52,411 bases of DNA from Rivularia sp. MS3. Lineage in GTDB: Bacteria; Cyanobacteriota; Cyanobacteriia; Cyanobacteriales; Nostocaceae. How positions within the stretch are numbered: the stretch's first letter is position 1; each line of letters starts with the position of its first letter. Below, piece after piece: positions 7,841 to 16,724 of this stretch. The stretch spans positions 1-52,411 of the forward strand of contig JAHCMI010000066.1 of assembly GCA_019192545.1 (NCBI GenBank). Direction: 5' to 3'. A program made the translations under genes and the position numbers. The notes beneath the pieces were generated by a model. It searched no databases, was not told the origin of the DNA, and saw only the letters and a program-made list of their open reading frames with translations.

Positions 7841-9790
7841 ATGAAATTTTTATCTTTATTTTTTGCTACCCTACTCGCAGTAATCTTACTACCTATCCCG
7901 ATGGTTGCTGCTGATACTCCTATTATTCCTGGTGACAATCTTGTTGTTGAGGGAATTCCACCGATTCCTTCAGATTTAGCTCAAAAAGTTGAACGCTATA
8001 CACAGTTTCGCTCTGCTGGAATTTCTAGCTGGCACCCAAAACGGCGTGAAATGTTGATTTCCACGCGCTTTGCAGATACGCGACAAACACATTACGTTAA
8101 ATCTCCCCTGGCTACTCGTCAACAACTAACGTTCTTTCCCGAACCCGTTCGCGGTGCGAGTTTTCAACCTACCGACGGTAATTATTTTGTCTTTAGTAAA
8201 GATGCTGGCGGTAATGAATTTAACCAAAATTATCGCTATGACTTGGATACCGGGAAAGTAACTTTATTAACTGATGGTGAGTCAAAAAACAGTCGTGGTG
8301 TATGGTCAAATCGAGGCGATCGCCTAATCTATACTTCTACTCGTCGCACGGGTAATGATGCCGATTTTTACATTATCAATCCGGAAAATCCCGCAAGTAA
8401 TAAGCTATTAACCCAAAATGAAGGTGGTGGCTGGTATGGTTTAGATTGGTCGCCAAATGATGATAAGTATTTAGTGTTACAGTATGTTTCGGTGAATGAA
8501 AGTTATCTGTGGTTGGTAGATACTTCTACAGGTGAAAAGCAACGACTATTACCCAAAGAAGGTGAAGAAAAGATTTCTTACGACGGTGGTTTTTTTAGTA
8601 AAGATGGTAAAGGTTTATATATCATCACCGATAAAGATTCCGAGTTTTCCCGATTAGCTTATGTTGAACTCGATACTTTGCAGCATACCTATCTCAGCAA
8701 AAAGTTTCGTTGGGATGTGAGCGATTTTGACTTGTCGGATGATGGTAATTTCCTAGCTTTTGTTACTAATGAAGATGGAACTGGAGTATTACATATACTA
8801 AATACTGCTACCCGTCGTTTTAAACGTTTACCAAAACTTCCTATCGGGCAAATTTACGGTATCAGATGGCATAATAACAACCGCGATTTAGGCTTTACAC
8901 TGATTTCTGCGAAATATACAGCCGATGCATATTCTTTAAATATTCGTAATAACAAAGTTGAGCGCTGGACATTGAGCGAAACTGGAGGAATAAATACCAG
9001 CAGTTTCTCAGATGCAGAGTTAGTCAGGTGGAAGAGTTTCGACGATAGAACAATTTCCGGCTTTTTATATCGCCCTCCCGCTAAGTTTACAGGGAAACGT
9101 CCGGTAATAATCAATATTCACGGCGGCCCCGAATCGCAATTTCGTCCTTCTTTTTTAGGAAGATATAATTATTACCTAAATGAATTAGGAGTTGCAGTTA
9201 TATTTCCTAACGTGCGGGGTTCGACGGGATACGGTAAAACCTTTACTAAGTTAGATAACGGTTTTCGTCGGGAAGATTCCGTCAAAGATATCGGTGCTTT
9301 ACTCGATTGGATCGCAGAGCAACCATCATTAGATGCAGATAGAATTTTAGTTACCGGAGGAAGTTACGGTGGTTACATGTCTTTGGCAGTAGCGACAAAA
9401 TACAGCGATAAAATCAAAGCTGCAATTGATATTGTCGGGATTTCTAATTTTGTTACTTTCTTAGAAAATACCAAAGGTTATCGTAGAGATTTGCGACGGG
9501 TAGAATACGGAGACGAAAGAGATCCAAAAATGCGGGAGTTTTTAGAAAAGATTTCTCCGACAAACAATGCTGAAAATATCAAAGTACCGTTGTTTGTAAT
9601 TCACGGTAAAAATGACCCAAGAGTTCCGTTAATTGAAGCCGAACAAATAGTAGAAACCGTGAGAAAAAATGATGTACCAGTGTGGTATTTAATGGCTAAA
9701 GACGAAGGACATGGATTTAGAAAAAAGAAGAATATTGACTTTCAATTTTACTCTACCCTAATGTTTATTAAAGAGTTTTTATTAAGTTAG
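7841..9790 (+). CDS. Secreted S9-family serine peptidase (prolyl oligopeptidase/acylaminoacyl-peptidase type)
   Basis: A 649-residue protein with an N-terminal signal peptide (hydrophobic residues 4-22, probable cleavage after MVAA). A WD40-like propeller region spans about 45-390 and a C-terminal alpha/beta-hydrolase domain about 395-649. The catalytic triad can be placed: Ser508 in GGSYGGYM, Asp592 in GKNDPRVP and His624 in DEGHGF. The oxyanion region NIHGGPESQF is near 424. The protein should cleave peptides in the periplasm or outside the cell. It is single-gene and convergent with the exoD-like gene, with a perfect 30-bp palindrome between them. S9 membership is secure; exact specificity is not. 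Confidence 0.88.
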   Translation: MKFLSLFFATLLAVILLPIPMVAADTPIIPGDNLVVEGIPPIPSDLAQKVERYTQFRSAGISSWHPKRREMLISTRFADTRQTHYVKSPLATRQQLTFFPEPVRGASFQPTDGNYFVFSKDAGGNEFNQNYRYDLDTGKVTLLTDGESKNSRGVWSNRGDRLIYTSTRRTGNDADFYIINPENPASNKLLTQNEGGGWYGLDWSPNDDKYLVLQYVSVNESYLWLVDTSTGEKQRLLPKEGEEKISYDGGFFSKDGKGLYIITDKDSEFSRLAYVELDTLQHTYLSKKFRWDVSDFDLSDDGNFLAFVTNEDGTGVLHILNTATRRFKRLPKLPIGQIYGIRWHNNNRDLGFTLISAKYTADAYSLNIRNNKVERWTLSETGGINTSSFSDAELVRWKSFDDRTISGFLYRPPAKFTGKRPVIINIHGGPESQFRPSFLGRYNYYLNELGVAVIFPNVRGSTGYGKTFTKLDNGFRREDSVKDIGALLDWIAEQPSLDADRILVTGGSYGGYMSLAVATKYSDKIKAAIDIVGISNFVTFLENTKGYRRDLRRVEYGDERDPKMREFLEKISPTNNAENIKVPLFVIHGKNDPRVPLIEAEQIVETVRKNDVPVWYLMAKDEGHGFRKKKNIDFQFYSTLMFIKEFLLS

Positions 9791-9793
9791 TAA

Positions 9794-9823
9794 TTCGTTC
9801 GTAGTTGCGCAACTACGAACGAA
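9794..9823. terminator. Perfect 30-bp palindrome, probable bidirectional terminator
   Basis: TTCGTTCGTAGTTGC is followed directly by its exact reverse complement, giving 15-bp arms with no designed loop. It lies between the stop codons of convergent genes, with CCTTTT following on the plus strand. That position fits a shared transcription terminator. Confidence 0.7.
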
Positions 9824-9827
9824 CCTT

Positions 9828-10454
9828 TTAATTACCTTTCAACATTGTTTTAATTTGGTCAATTAAACTGGTACCACCCCAAACTAAAGCGGCAAAAACC
9901 GAACCGATTAAAATTGCTGCGATCGCGCAAATAGTTAAACCACCCAAACTAATTGCACCGTCATCTTCTAATAATCCAAATCCAGTTACAAATATACCAA
10001 TTGCTGGTAATGTATTTGTTCCGGGAATGGGAATCATCATAAAAGTTGACATTAAGGCAATAGCAAGCCCTATAATTATTTTTCCAGGGATAGTAGTACA
10101 AATAAATGGTAAACGGGGACGACTTACGGCTTCGATTTTTTGTAAGAAAGGAATTCCAGCTTTGACAAATTTTTGCGCTGTTTCCAGTTTAATCGGACGT
10201 TTGGCAAATTTTTCAGGTACCCAAGGCTCTTCACGTCCTATAATTAATTGCACTGCTAGGACTATCATTATAATTCCGAAAGGAATTGATATAACTGGTG
10301 CAGGGAGCGGTAAAGCTGAAGGTAAAGAGAGGATGACGAACAAAAATCCGAAAATTCTTTCCCCTGCTAAATCCAGGACATTTTCTAAAGTTACGGTATC
10401 ACCACGTTTCTCTTCAAAAAAAAACCGGTTCAATTCCTTGGACAGTTTAGCCAT
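9828..10454 (-). CDS. ExoD-like integral membrane protein (exopolysaccharide synthesis family)
   Basis: The 208-residue product begins with a soluble part (ELNRFFFEEKRGDTVTLENV) followed by hydrophobic segments at about 33-75, 120-150 and 165-200, with the Pro/Gly-rich ALPLPAPVISIPFG and MIPIPGTNTLPAIG turns seen in ExoD proteins. ExoD was described in rhizobia as affecting exopolysaccharide production and alkali sensitivity; the biochemical role is unknown. The ATG at 10454 is the only sensible start. It is convergent with the S9 peptidase and divergent from the ABC-2 permease gene, with only about 80 bp between the two starts. Confidence 0.8.
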   Translation of the reverse strand: MAKLSKELNRFFFEEKRGDTVTLENVLDLAGERIFGFLFVILSLPSALPLPAPVISIPFGIIMIVLAVQLIIGREEPWVPEKFAKRPIKLETAQKFVKAGIPFLQKIEAVSRPRLPFICTTIPGKIIIGLAIALMSTFMMIPIPGTNTLPAIGIFVTGFGLLEDDGAISLGGLTICAIAAILIGSVFAALVWGGTSLIDQIKTMLKGN

Positions 10455-10536
10455 AAGATTATTAAGAATACAGTTTTATCAAGCACAATATACAACCTGA
10501 AAATTAACTATACCGGAAGCGCTGCTTGTTTTCATC

Positions 10537-11319
10537 ATGGGAAGATACTTTAAAGTTATTAGATTATTCTGGAGTGCTGCTATTGCTGCTGAAATGGAGT
10601 ACCGCGTTAATTTTGTAATTGCAACTCTCAGCAGCGTGGGAAACCTGGCTGGGAGCTTATTTAGTTTATTTCTGTTTTACCGTACTGGCTATACTTTTTC
10701 CAGTTGGCAATGGGAAGCTGCTTTAATTGTGGTGGGAATCTACACTTTATTGCAAGGGTTTGCAGAAACTTTCCTTTCTCCCAATTTAAATCGCATCGTG
10801 CGTCACGTACAGGAAGGAACTCTCGATTTTATTTTATTAAAACCCATCCGCAGCCAATTTTGGCTTTCTTCCCACACCGTTTCACCTTGGGGAGTCTCGG
10901 ATTTGATTTTCGGCAGCATCATGATTATTTACGCTGGTAATCGTCTGGGTTTGGGGATTGCAGATTATCTTGTTAGCATTCCAGCCCTGTTTTTTGGTTT
11001 AGTAATTCTGTATAGCTTGTGGTTTATGTTGGGAGCTACAAGCATTTGGTTTGTGAAAATATACAACGTTACGGAAGTATTGCGGGGATTGTTGGAAGCT
11101 GGAAGATTTCCGATGGTGGCTTATCCAGCAGCTTTTCGGATATTTTTTACTTTTGTGGTTCCAGTAGCTTTTTTAACAACTGTACCTGCGGAAGCGATGC
11201 TGGGTAGAAGTCAAATTAGCTGGGTGATAGGTGCGGGGATTTTGGCAGTAGGATTGTTCTTTGTTTCGTCGAGATTTTGGCGGTTTGCGTTGAGATATTA
11301 TACTAGTGCTTCGAGTTAA
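10537..11319 (+). CDS. ABC-2 type transporter permease
   Basis: A 260-residue membrane protein with six hydrophobic stretches and the features of the ABC-2 permease family that pairs with daunorubicin-resistance-type ATPases: RLFWSAAIAAEMEYRVNFV near the N-terminus, LNRIVRHVQEGTLDFILLKP around 85-105 and MVAYPAAFRIFFTFVVPVAF around 190-210. It should form half of a membrane channel exporting an unknown substrate. Neither the ATPase nor the second permease that often accompany it is adjacent. Its 3' end is followed within 15 bases by a family A dispersed repeat. Confidence 0.8.
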   Translation: MGRYFKVIRLFWSAAIAAEMEYRVNFVIATLSSVGNLAGSLFSLFLFYRTGYTFSSWQWEAALIVVGIYTLLQGFAETFLSPNLNRIVRHVQEGTLDFILLKPIRSQFWLSSHTVSPWGVSDLIFGSIMIIYAGNRLGLGIADYLVSIPALFFGLVILYSLWFMLGATSIWFVKIYNVTEVLRGLLEAGRFPMVAYPAAFRIFFTFVVPVAFLTTVPAEAMLGRSQISWVIGAGILAVGLFFVSSRFWRFALRYYTSASS

Positions 11320-11333
11320 GGTTTTTGGTTGAG

Positions 11334-11425
11334 ATATAGCAAATTTCACTTGAGTCCACTACATTTTTAACCTCACCCCGCCCTGCGGGCACCCCTCTCC
11401 TTAGTAAGGAGAGGGGAAGGGGATT
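11334..11425. repeat. Family A dispersed element (right-truncated copy)
   Basis: It starts with ATATAGCAAATTTCACTTGA and runs through the GC-rich core CCTCACCCCGCCCTGCGGGC to AGGAGAGGGGAAGGGG. It is nearly identical in inverted orientation to the left three quarters of 25931-26058, which is the fullest copy. The opposite terminus (CTGCTATAT) is missing here. Confidence 0.85.
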
Positions 11426-11776
11426 GAACAAGCAGCTAATAATTACAGGACTTACGCAATTGTCACGCACCAACCGAGTTAGTAGGTTGGGTTGAACGCA
11501 GTATAACCCAACATCATCTATAAGAATAAACCAAATAATTCGTAACTCCCCAAAGAAACAACACGCTCCATTCAAAAATGCATACGAAATCAAAACACGC
11601 TTTGTTGGGTTACGACGCAAAATAAATTAATTGGTTAATTATTGAATTACTAGAGTGCGTCTAACCCAACCTAGGAGTGAAAAATAATTTTTTATAGTAT
11701 AAATTACTGCATTAGCTTTGGGTAATCTAAGCTCAATAGAAGATTATCTAAACTAAGTTCTAGGGGAGGAGCAATT
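11426..11776. other. Spacer filled with pieces of families B and C
   Basis: No gene is visible. ACTTACGCAATTGTCACGCA at about 11453 joins the outer end and one inner arm of family B as seen at 18040-18158, so it looks like a deletion derivative. Family C copies follow at 11482-11515 (GTAGGTTGGGTTGAACGC) and 11603-11673 (TGTTGGGTTACGACGC with GCGTCTAACCCAACCTA). The last 90 bases are AT-rich and end in GGGGAGGAG, the ribosome-binding site of the next gene. Confidence 0.75.
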
Positions 11777-12928
11777 ATGATGTTAGCTGAAAACCGCAAG
11801 TATCGTGTTGGTGGTTATCAAGCAGGAGAGAAGCCGGAAGATACTAAGCATCATAGCGCCGAACGTTTCCAAGAACAGGATTTACCACCCAAAGTTGATT
11901 TACGTGAATATATGACCGAGGTTGAAGAGCAGGTAGGAAACAGTTGCGTTGCTAATGCTTTTGTAGGAGCGTATGAATACTTAGCAAAACGTAGTATAGG
12001 TGACTCCGAAGATGTTAGTCGCTTGTTTGTCTACTACAATGCTCGGGTGCAAGAGAATTGCCAAGAAGAAGATAATGGAACGACAATGTATTTTGCAATC
12101 AAAAGCCTTGTAGAACATGGTGCTTGTTCTGAAGAAATTTGGCCTAATGATGAGGAATTGTTATGCTCGGAACCCGATACTGATGCCTACGAACACGCTG
12201 CAAATTTTAAAATTACTGATTGCGAGTTTATTAAAACTGACTTGAATTTATGGAGACATACTTTAGCTGAAGGTTATCCAATCGCTTTTGCTCTCAATTT
12301 ATTCAAGTCTTTTGGCGAAAGTACAAGAAATAAAGCTCGTGTACCTATACCCAAGGATAGCGATAATGTTCACCAAACTCACGCATGGCACGCTATGCTC
12401 TGTGTAGGATATTCCGATAAAGATCGTATGTTTATCGTCCGAAATTCATGGGGTTCGGAATGGGGAGATAATGGATATTGTTATATTCCCTATGACTATA
12501 TAATTCACCAAGATTATAATGCACACGATTCATGGATTATAAAATCTCTCAGCGATACAGATTTTAGTGCTGGGGTTTGGGAAGATGATGAATCATTTTT
12601 TGCTGGTGAAGGAGAACTATTTCTTTATGATTTTTACATCACCACAGATGAGCCGGATAACTTTATTGAGCAACTAGATGCTCTTTGTCAAGAGTATGTT
12701 GAATCAGAAGAAGACTATTACTTTGATTATGATGAAGAAGAAAATGGAGACAATTATATTGTTAATATCTTGAACTTTGATATAACAATTGACGAGGAGG
12801 AAGAATTTCTTGAAAAATTAGAAGCGCTTTGTGAGGAATATGCAATAGATGAAGATTATTCCTTTACTCTTGATGATGAGGAAGAGGAATACGAAGAAGA
12901 AGAAGAGGAAGAGGAAGACGAATATTAA
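11777..12928 (+). CDS. Papain-like (C1) cysteine protease with duplicated acidic C-terminal tail
   Basis: A 383-residue protein without a signal peptide. The C1 peptidase core shows Gln52 and catalytic Cys57 in QVGNSCVANA, His205 in HAWHAMLCVGY and Asn223 in VRNSWGSEWGDNGY, in the right order and spacing. Residues about 282-375 contain two similar ~45-residue units, each with an hydrophobic start, an LDALCQEY or LEALCEEY core and an acidic end. The protein finishes in an almost pure Glu/Asp run (about 365-383). There is no classical propeptide, so it may act in the cytoplasm. The ATG pair at 11777/11780 follows a strong GGGGAGGAG. Monocistronic. Protease assignment is firm; substrate and tail function are unknown. 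Confidence 0.85.
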   Translation: MMLAENRKYRVGGYQAGEKPEDTKHHSAERFQEQDLPPKVDLREYMTEVEEQVGNSCVANAFVGAYEYLAKRSIGDSEDVSRLFVYYNARVQENCQEEDNGTTMYFAIKSLVEHGACSEEIWPNDEELLCSEPDTDAYEHAANFKITDCEFIKTDLNLWRHTLAEGYPIAFALNLFKSFGESTRNKARVPIPKDSDNVHQTHAWHAMLCVGYSDKDRMFIVRNSWGSEWGDNGYCYIPYDYIIHQDYNAHDSWIIKSLSDTDFSAGVWEDDESFFAGEGELFLYDFYITTDEPDNFIEQLDALCQEYVESEEDYYFDYDEEENGDNYIVNILNFDITIDEEEEFLEKLEALCEEYAIDEDYSFTLDDEEEEYEEEEEEEEDEY

Positions 12929-13010
12929 AACTTGAACAAGCTATTTAGAGAGCTAGAGTGCTTAGAGAAGTCACAGCAAATTTTACGCATCTTCTCTTAA
13001 ATTTTCAACA

Positions 13011-14333
13011 TCAGCTATTACTAGCTCTTTCCTTAATTTTAAAATCAAAATAATTAAACAAAGGCAAAAAATAAAGATAAAACGCAAAGGGAATAAACCC
13101 CGAATCTGTCATCAAAATAGTAGCTGGAACTAAACCAGCAATATTCCAGGGAATTAAGGGAGAAAGCACGACTACAGAGTTTTCTAAGTCTACTGCTAGC
13201 TGATAATTATCTAATTGATTTTTAAAGTAATTATCTTTTACTAATTCTTCAGTCAATAGAATAGCAATTGTTTGAGTACAGCCAAATGCAGCGGCAGCTA
13301 TACCGATAATATTTGTTGCTAAAAATAAATTAGACCTTGATTTAGCTTTTTTAAGATATATCTGTACATATTCTAAAATTTTAGTTCCGGCAAAAATTCC
13401 AGCAAATGCTGTAGAAACAACAACTACCAAACATACTCTAGCCATCGAAATTATACCACCTCCCAGAATAATATTTTTCAAACTACTATCTTCCGATAGT
13501 TCAAATCCCAAACAGATATATCTTAAAATATCTGTAAAAGAATAACCTTGAATAAATATACTAATAAATAGACCAATTAATATACTTACCAACATAGATA
13601 TTTTGATTTCCACACGCAACCAAGCAAGTAATAAAATCGCCAAAGCTGGTAAAAGCACTATTGGATTAACGTTAAATAATCTCGCAATTTCGGAAGTAAT
13701 ATTTTGTCGTTCAAACTCTACAGGATTAGCAATAGAAATTAGTAAATAAAAGATAGTAGAAACAACCAAAGGAAAAATAGTTGTTACTAGCATCCTTCTA
13801 ACATTTGTATGGATTTTCGTTTGAGTAATAATCGCAATTAAATTTGCACTAGAAGACATCGGAGAACAGCGATCGCCAAAATAAGCACCAGCAATAATCG
13901 CACCCGCAGTAATGTGAGGATTTACGCTACTACCACTAGCCATAATCATCAAAGCAATCCCAATTGTACTTACTGTTCCGAAAGAAGTACCGATTAACAA
14001 AGAAACCAAAAGCGACAAAATAAAAGCTGAAACAATAAAGATTGTTGGATGAATAAATTGAATGCCATAATAGACAATAGCCGGTACAGTACCCGCACTC
14101 ATCCAAATTGCTATCACTGCTCCAATTAATAGAAGAATATATATAACCGAAAAAGATTTTTTACTACCAGCCCAAGCTAAAGCAAATAGTTTATTTAACG
14201 TAAAACCTCTTTTTAAAAGCAATAAAAATAAAGCAATAATCGAAACGAGTAAAGGATAAACAATAAAATATCCCTTGAAAACGCTAACCAAAAGTAAGAC
14301 AAACGAAAAAATTAGAAAGAAGATTAAATCCAT
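13011..14333 (-). CDS. nhaC: NhaC-family Na+/H+ antiporter
   Basis: A 440-residue polytopic membrane protein with about eleven hydrophobic segments. The NhaC signatures are present: LIGTSFGTVSTIGIALMIMA and AGAYFGDRCSPMSSSANLIA (about 113-165). Later come IAAAAFGCTQTIAILLTEEL and LIPWNIAGLVPATILM, which fit the second half of the family fold. It should exchange Na+ (possibly coupled to organic substrates in some relatives) for H+ across the plasma membrane. It starts with ATG at 14333, 28 bp from a divergent hicB-like gene, and is convergent with the protease gene. Confidence 0.85.
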   Translation of the reverse strand: MDLIFFLIFSFVLLLVSVFKGYFIVYPLLVSIIALFLLLLKRGFTLNKLFALAWAGSKKSFSVIYILLLIGAVIAIWMSAGTVPAIVYYGIQFIHPTIFIVSAFILSLLVSLLIGTSFGTVSTIGIALMIMASGSSVNPHITAGAIIAGAYFGDRCSPMSSSANLIAIITQTKIHTNVRRMLVTTIFPLVVSTIFYLLISIANPVEFERQNITSEIARLFNVNPIVLLPALAILLLAWLRVEIKISMLVSILIGLFISIFIQGYSFTDILRYICLGFELSEDSSLKNIILGGGIISMARVCLVVVVSTAFAGIFAGTKILEYVQIYLKKAKSRSNLFLATNIIGIAAAAFGCTQTIAILLTEELVKDNYFKNQLDNYQLAVDLENSVVVLSPLIPWNIAGLVPATILMTDSGFIPFAFYLYFLPLFNYFDFKIKERASNS

Positions 14334-14361
14334 TCCCCATTCCTGATTCCCTAAACAAAAT

Positions 14362-14569
14362 ATGCGTTATGCAATTGTAATTGAAAAAGCAGCTAACAAT
14401 TACTCCGCTTATGTCCCAGATTTACCTGGATGTGTCGCAACAGGTAAGACTATTCAAGAAGTCAACCAACAAATAAAAGAAGCAATTAACTTTCATTTGG
14501 AAGGATTACTAAAGCAAAGTATCAACACCTGAAAAAACCACTTTATGCCAGTATGCAGAAGCTTCGTAA
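14362..14569 (+). pseudogene. Orphan HicB-family antitoxin with a 3' frameshift
   Basis: The frame from ATG 14362 gives MRYAIVIEKAANNYSAYVPD and continues LPGCVATGKTIQEVNQQIKE, the typical HicB RNase-H-like fold. It stops at 14530-14532 after 56 residues. In the +1 frame the usual family C-terminus (VSTPEKTTLCQYAEAS) continues directly and ends at TAA 14567-14569. One extra base near 14516-14520 (within AAGCAAAGTATC) therefore explains the early stop. No HicA toxin gene is adjacent. The protein may still function in its 56-residue form, since the core is intact. Confidence 0.75.
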
Positions 14570-14651
14570 TATATCCTTATAAAACCAGCAATCTCTCTAA
14601 ACCTCTTGCCTCAGCGCTCTCTACGCCCTCTGCGGTTTAATTCTCTTAATC

Positions 14652-15839
14652 CTATTCCCTATCCTTCAAAAAACTCTCAAAATCAAGACTCAAATATCCC
14701 AAAACTTCCTCAACATTATCAGCAACAACATGAGCAACCCCAAAAAAAGGAGTAACTTCCGGATTGCTGGGAAGATAATTTAACAACTTCTCCCCAAAAC
14801 TATTACAAAAAGATTCCTCATCAAAGCTGTATTTTTCAGCTTCATATTTCCCTGGAATGCTAGCAAGCACAAATGCATAAACCTGAGAATTACCTTCATT
14901 ATTCAATAAAGAATCCCAATTGGGTGATTCATCCGTGAAAAACAAATCGTAAGGATTAAAACCAAAAGCATATTCTGTAATATCTGGCAGCGCAACTTGC
15001 CCAAACCGTAAGGGATTTAATTCAATAGGGAAAAGATTACCGTTACTAAATCTAAACTCAAAATGAAACGGGAAGCGACGCATCTCCAACTTATCCCCCA
15101 TATGCTCCAACACCCGCATCGTAGGCTTTATTGTTTCAGCTACCACCTTTGTGGAAGTGTAATATACCGTATCGCTAACATCCAGACTTGATGCAAAAGG
15201 ATGCTGATAAATTCCAGTTATTATGGTTTTACCGTTACTATCCCAAAAACCATCACAAGCAAACTCATCCCCATCCACAAATTCCTCCACAAGAAAAGAA
15301 TCATCATTTAACATTGCTCGATTCATCTGCTCTTTAGCTTTATCAATATCTTGAAGAACAGAATCTACTGCTGCTAACCATTCCTGTTGCTCATGTACGG
15401 TACGAATACCTATAGAAGCAGTCCCCAAACTTGGTTTTAATACAACATTTTCAAGCTCTTTCGGTAACTGAAAATCCTGCAAATCATCCCTTGTTAACTC
15501 TTGATAAAATAAATTTGGATATAATTCTTTAACAACTTCCCGAAACACAGCTTTATTTTTAAAAGCATTAACTTGACTCAATTTTTGCTGGGGAAGATGC
15601 TCAAGAATAAAAGCAAGACTTGCTTCCCAATTCATAATTACTGTTGCATCTTTATCTTGAATACAAGAAGCTATTTCTACATCTTGAAAGATATTAATTG
15701 ATTCTGGTAAAAGAGGTGTTGGTTGTTGAGCATAAACAGGAATATTCCAACGCTGGATTGCATTTAATAAAGTTGGAGAAAGAACTGGGCCAGAAATAAA
15801 GCAGTAATTTGATTCTGCTGGTTTAATATTTTTATTCAT
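14652..15839 (-). CDS. ATP-grasp domain protein, substrate unknown
   Basis: A 395-residue soluble protein. The first ~100 residues look like the N-terminal fold of an ATP-grasp ligase. The ATP-grasp core spans about 105-300: NVVLKPSLGTASIGI (the lysine and glycine-rich loop), FLVEEFVDGDEFACDGF (the adenine-contacting acidic pair) and FHFEFRFSNGNLFPIELNPL (metal-binding Glu and Asn). Such enzymes join a carboxylate to an amine or thiol using ATP. No peptide precursor or biosynthetic partner is visible, so the substrate cannot be named. It leads or belongs to a leftward group with the NERD, Uma2 and unknown genes upstream, with 47 bp to the NERD gene. Confidence 0.75.
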   Translation of the reverse strand: MNKNIKPAESNYCFISGPVLSPTLLNAIQRWNIPVYAQQPTPLLPESINIFQDVEIASCIQDKDATVIMNWEASLAFILEHLPQQKLSQVNAFKNKAVFREVVKELYPNLFYQELTRDDLQDFQLPKELENVVLKPSLGTASIGIRTVHEQQEWLAAVDSVLQDIDKAKEQMNRAMLNDDSFLVEEFVDGDEFACDGFWDSNGKTIITGIYQHPFASSLDVSDTVYYTSTKVVAETIKPTMRVLEHMGDKLEMRRFPFHFEFRFSNGNLFPIELNPLRFGQVALPDITEYAFGFNPYDLFFTDESPNWDSLLNNEGNSQVYAFVLASIPGKYEAEKYSFDEESFCNSFGEKLLNYLPSNPEVTPFFGVAHVVADNVEEVLGYLSLDFESFLKDRE

Positions 15840-15886
15840 TTTTATATATATTCTTTAATTTCCAATTCCCCATCCCTAATTCCCAA

Positions 15887-16543
15887 TCACTTATCCAATC
15901 TCAACAAAGTATCAACCAAATTACCCAAACTAACTACATAAACGCCATTAACTTCATTATTAGAAATATCGACACCACCCCTGGTAAAACAAAGCATAGC
16001 AGTTACCCACTTGATACCTTTAAGAAGCCTAACTTCTTTTGCTTGCCCTTTAACTTTATAAAGCAAATCCCCTTCTCTAAAATCATGAATTTTTTTACCG
16101 TAACGTCTTCTTAAACGCCCCCTTTCAGATATTTTTGTTCCACCATGAGACTTAACATCAATTACGTACCAGTTATCTTTGGGTGAATGCAACACTATAT
16201 CGGCATCACCCCATCTTTTTATCCGCAAATTATATTCAATCCGCCATTTTTGCAGTTCTAAAACATCTAATATATCGGCTACATCAGTTTCAGCTTTAGC
16301 ACCCCGTTGAGCATCTAAAGCCCGTTTATCAAAGTATTTTCCGGTACGGTATAAATAGTATGAACCACCAAAACCCGCAAATAAAAACAAAACTCCTATT
16401 GAAGAAGTACTGTAAAAAATAAATAGCCATAGTGTCGCTATTGCAACACCCGCAGCTAGGAAATAACGTATCATTGCTGATAACCTTCTTTTCCTAGCTA
16501 ATTTACGGATATATTCCCCCGGTTTTTTTATTCTTGTTGACAA
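15887..16543 (-). CDS. NERD-domain (nuclease-related) membrane protein
   Basis: A 218-residue protein with two adjacent hydrophobic segments at about residues 25-65 and a NERD domain after them. The domain shows RGAKAETDVADILDVL, WGDADIVLHSP and YVIDVKSHGG, which carry the acidic and lysine residues of the PD-(D/E)XK-like fold. NERD proteins are predicted DNA-processing enzymes, and the membrane segments would place the domain on the cytoplasmic side. The frame opens with TTG at 16543; an ATG at residue 24 would remove part of the first hydrophobic segment, so I keep the longer form. It lies between the ATP-grasp gene and the Uma2 gene on the same strand. Confidence 0.75.
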   Translation of the reverse strand: MSTRIKKPGEYIRKLARKRRLSAMIRYFLAAGVAIATLWLFIFYSTSSIGVLFLFAGFGGSYYLYRTGKYFDKRALDAQRGAKAETDVADILDVLELQKWRIEYNLRIKRWGDADIVLHSPKDNWYVIDVKSHGGTKISERGRLRRRYGKKIHDFREGDLLYKVKGQAKEVRLLKGIKWVTAMLCFTRGGVDISNNEVNGVYVVSLGNLVDTLLRLDK

Positions 16544-16724
16544 CTTTTTAGTTAGTTAAAATATATTAAAATTATGTATTATAATTAAGCTTTTTCTGCA
16601 TCTTTGATACTTAACTTTACGTAAAAAACTATTGGTAATTATTAACAAAACAAAATTATCAGTATTACTGATATTATTGATAATTATTTCTTTGCTTCTC
16701 TACTGCAATATTACCAAGAATATA

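Noticed and set aside
10027-10500. A 157-residue plus-strand frame
   Set aside because: It is the antisense of the exoD-like gene and lacks family features.
11303-11620. A 105-residue frame on the minus strand
   Set aside because: It runs across repeat families A, B and C and has no protein-like features.
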